Assembly: GCF_001613145.1 (NCBI RefSeq)
Contig: NZ_BDBU01000021.1
Location: forward strand, 1-64,000
DNA length: 64,000 bases
Direction of reading: 5' to 3'
From: Nocardia jejuensis NBRC 103114
GTDB taxonomy: Bacteria; Actinomycetota; Actinomycetes; Mycobacteriales; Mycobacteriaceae
Of this stretch, positions 62,811 to 64,000 are shown piece after piece. Position numbers and translations under genes: made by a program. The stretch's first letter is position 1. Each line of letters starts with the position of its first letter. The notes beneath the pieces were generated by a model, which ran no database searches, was not told the origin of the DNA, and worked only from the letters and a program-made list of their open reading frames with translations.

Positions 62811-63143
62811 TCGGCCACCCTTCGAGTAACGAAACAGCGGTCACCGCGGAACAAGAGAGTGGAGAAAGGTCGCGGCAACAAGCGTACCAAGAGCTAATTT
62901 TTAGCAACCGACCAGATCGGCGGGAAAGCGAAAGCCACGCAGAGCATAAGCCACCGCCGCGCGAACCGAATTGCGAACCGCACGCCGAATACTCCGTTCG
63001 GCGCGCCGCGCCCTGCGCGCGTCGCGATTCGAATCAGGCGGCACGCGACGACCCATTCGCCGGAATCGACTGTGCCTCCGAAGAAATCCCACTCAGCGGG
63101 ACGCTGGTCCGGACTACGGTACAGACAATCGTCGAGGCAAAAC
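62811..63143. other. intergenic stretch before the aldehyde dehydrogenase gene
   Basis: AT content is raised around 62860-62960. A leftward arginine-rich frame of 63 residues exists at 62901-63092, but it lacks a convincing start. No RNA or repeat was recognised. Confidence 0.4.
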
Positions 63144-63157
63144 TGTAACGTGTTCTC
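63144..63157 (+). promoter_or_regulatory. KstR-like box and leaderless promoter
   Basis: TGTAACGTGTTCTC fits the KstR pattern TNNAACNNGTTNNA at all positions except the last. It touches the ATG at 63158. TAACGT at 63146-63151 is also a good -10 box for transcription starting at the ATG. Confidence 0.55.
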
Positions 63158-64000
63158 ATGGAGTACCAGAGTCTGTTCATCGGCGGCCGCTGGACCGCGC
63201 CGGCCGGCACCGACACCATCAGCGTCGTCTCGCCCGCCACCCTCGAAACCGTCGGCAGCGTCCCCGCCCCCACCCGTGCCGACGTCGATGCCGCGGTCAC
63301 CGCCGCACGTCAGGCCTTCGATCACGGCCCGTGGCCCTCGACCCCGCCCGAGGAGCGCGCCGAACTGCTCGCCCGCGTCGTGGCCCTGCTCGACCAGCGC
63401 TCCGGCGATCTGACCGCGGCCCTGTCCGCGGAGATGGGCGCACCCGCCATGGCCGCGGGCACCCTCAACTATGTGCCCGCCCGCGCCACCCTCGATTTCT
63501 ACGCCGGACTCGGAAAAGCCTTCCCCTGGACCGAAACCCGCACCGGCATCTTCGGCACCAGCCGGGTCTCGCGCGAGCCGATCGGTGTGGTCGCGGCCGT
63601 CATCGCCTGGAACGTGCCGCTGTTCCTCGCGGTCAACAAGCTCGCCCCGGCCCTGCTCGCCGGCTGCACCGTGGTGCTCAAGCCCGCGCCGCTGACGCCG
63701 CTGGCCGCCAACCTGCTGGCCGACCTGTTCACCGAGGCCGGGCTGCCCGAGGGCGTGCTGTCGGTACTGCCCGCCGAGGCCGAGGTCGCGGAGTATCTGG
63801 TCTCGCATCCCGGCGTGGACAAGGTGACCTTCACCGGCAGCACCGCCGTCGGCCGCAAGATCGCCGCGCTGGCGGGCAGTCAGCTCAAGCGCTGCTCGCT
63901 GGAGCTCGGCGGTAAATCGGCCGCGATCCTCCTGCCCGACATGGACATCGCCGAGATGCCCAAGCTCGCGTTCGCCGGGCTGATGAACAGCGGGCAGGCC
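63158..64000 (+). CDS. aldehyde dehydrogenase, N-terminal part (Rv0223c-like)
   Basis: The first 281 residues of an NAD(P)-dependent aldehyde dehydrogenase; the gene runs past the window end. The N-terminus reads MEYQSLFIGGRWTAPAGTD. GVVAAVIAWNVPLFLAVNKL carries the catalytic asparagine, VTFTGSTAVGRKIA the cofactor loop and LELGGKSA the general-base glutamate. The window stops at NSGQA, where the catalytic cysteine is expected next. It oxidises an aldehyde to an acid. The upstream KstR-like box suggests a role in sterol or cholesterol catabolism; from memory, Rv0223c is a KstR target in mycobacteria. Confidence 0.93.
   Translation, partial: MEYQSLFIGGRWTAPAGTDTISVVSPATLETVGSVPAPTRADVDAAVTAARQAFDHGPWPSTPPEERAELLARVVALLDQRSGDLTAALSAEMGAPAMAAGTLNYVPARATLDFYAGLGKAFPWTETRTGIFGTSRVSREPIGVVAAVIAWNVPLFLAVNKLAPALLAGCTVVLKPAPLTPLAANLLADLFTEAGLPEGVLSVLPAEAEVAEYLVSHPGVDKVTFTGSTAVGRKIAALAGSQLKRCSLELGGKSAAILLPDMDIAEMPKLAFAGLMNSGQA

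Noticed and set aside
62541-62897. Rightward frame of 118 residues before the aldehyde dehydrogenase
   Set aside because: Rich in Arg and His and overlaps the more protein-like leftward frame at 62598.
62901-63092. Leftward arginine-rich frame of 63 residues
   Set aside because: No clear start signal or family; could be real but not supportable.
1-64000. CRISPR array, prophage, integrase, transposase or toxin-antitoxin pair
   Set aside because: Searched for by eye; no spaced repeats of the right length and no such proteins were seen.

Overview
The window comes from a high-GC actinobacterium of the mycolic-acid group (Mycobacteriales), most likely Nocardia or a close relative; the genus is an inference. 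The main evidence is a set of genes typical of that group: the cell-wall arabinosyltransferase AftD with its small partner (DUF2613), an EtfD-type membrane Fe-S oxidoreductase, FadE5, FadA2, FabG4 and HtdX, a DUF3068 protein, a DUF4185 (arabinanase-type) secreted protein, and a 6C small RNA. From memory of M. tuberculosis, the right part resembles Rv0223c-Rv0244c, and the left part contains homologues of Rv0337c, Rv0338c and Rv0321. No prophage, IS element or CRISPR array was seen.

Layout. 1-1.5 kb: end of a sulfonate/nitrate-type ABC transporter (ATPase fragment plus lipoprotein). 1.6-10.4 kb: a secreted protein, EtfD with a long repetitive tail, CutC, an MFS transporter and a chitin-active LPMO. 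10.5-16.1 kb: a YibE/F membrane protein, the 6C RNA, an AspC-like aminotransferase behind an XRE regulator, and a small divergent protein of unknown function. 16.3-26.2 kb: an Hsp70-like membrane protein, Dcd, CtaD, tRNA-Gly, two paralogous lipoproteins, a hydrolase and an enoyl-CoA hydratase, a DUF4185 protein, a methyltransferase and another hydrolase. 26.4-33 kb: FadE5, a diguanylate cyclase, a VanW/YoaR protein and a 6-phosphogluconate dehydrogenase. 33-38.2 kb: a secreted-protein operon with a lipase homologue lacking its catalytic serine and a 29-residue peptide gene, an LpqI-like glycosidase and a TetR regulator. 38.4-44 kb: a DUF5685 protein with an extremely cysteine-rich tail, then HtdX-FabG4 divergent from FadA2. 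44.1-46.9 kb: two abnormal tRNA-like genes, an ADP-ribosylglycohydrolase operon and a universal stress protein. 47-64 kb: isochorismate synthase, DUF2613, AftD, an acyltransferase, a DUF3068 protein, a flippase, a large membrane protein, a glycosyltransferase, a methyltransferase, two small genes, and an aldehyde dehydrogenase cut by the window end.

How the genes fit together. EtfD, FadE5, HtdX-FabG4, FadA2 and the TetR gene all have a 20-bp inverted repeat with a TTAC-N6-GTAA core, exact or with one change, 30-95 bp before their start codons. The sequence therefore suggests a single beta-oxidation regulon spread over 40 kb, probably controlled by the TetR protein encoded at 37.6 kb. The right end is a cell-envelope glycan block (AftD, acyltransferase, flippase, membrane protein, glycosyltransferase, methyltransferase). 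Many genes appear to be leaderless, with a NANNNT -10 box 6-8 bases before the start codon.
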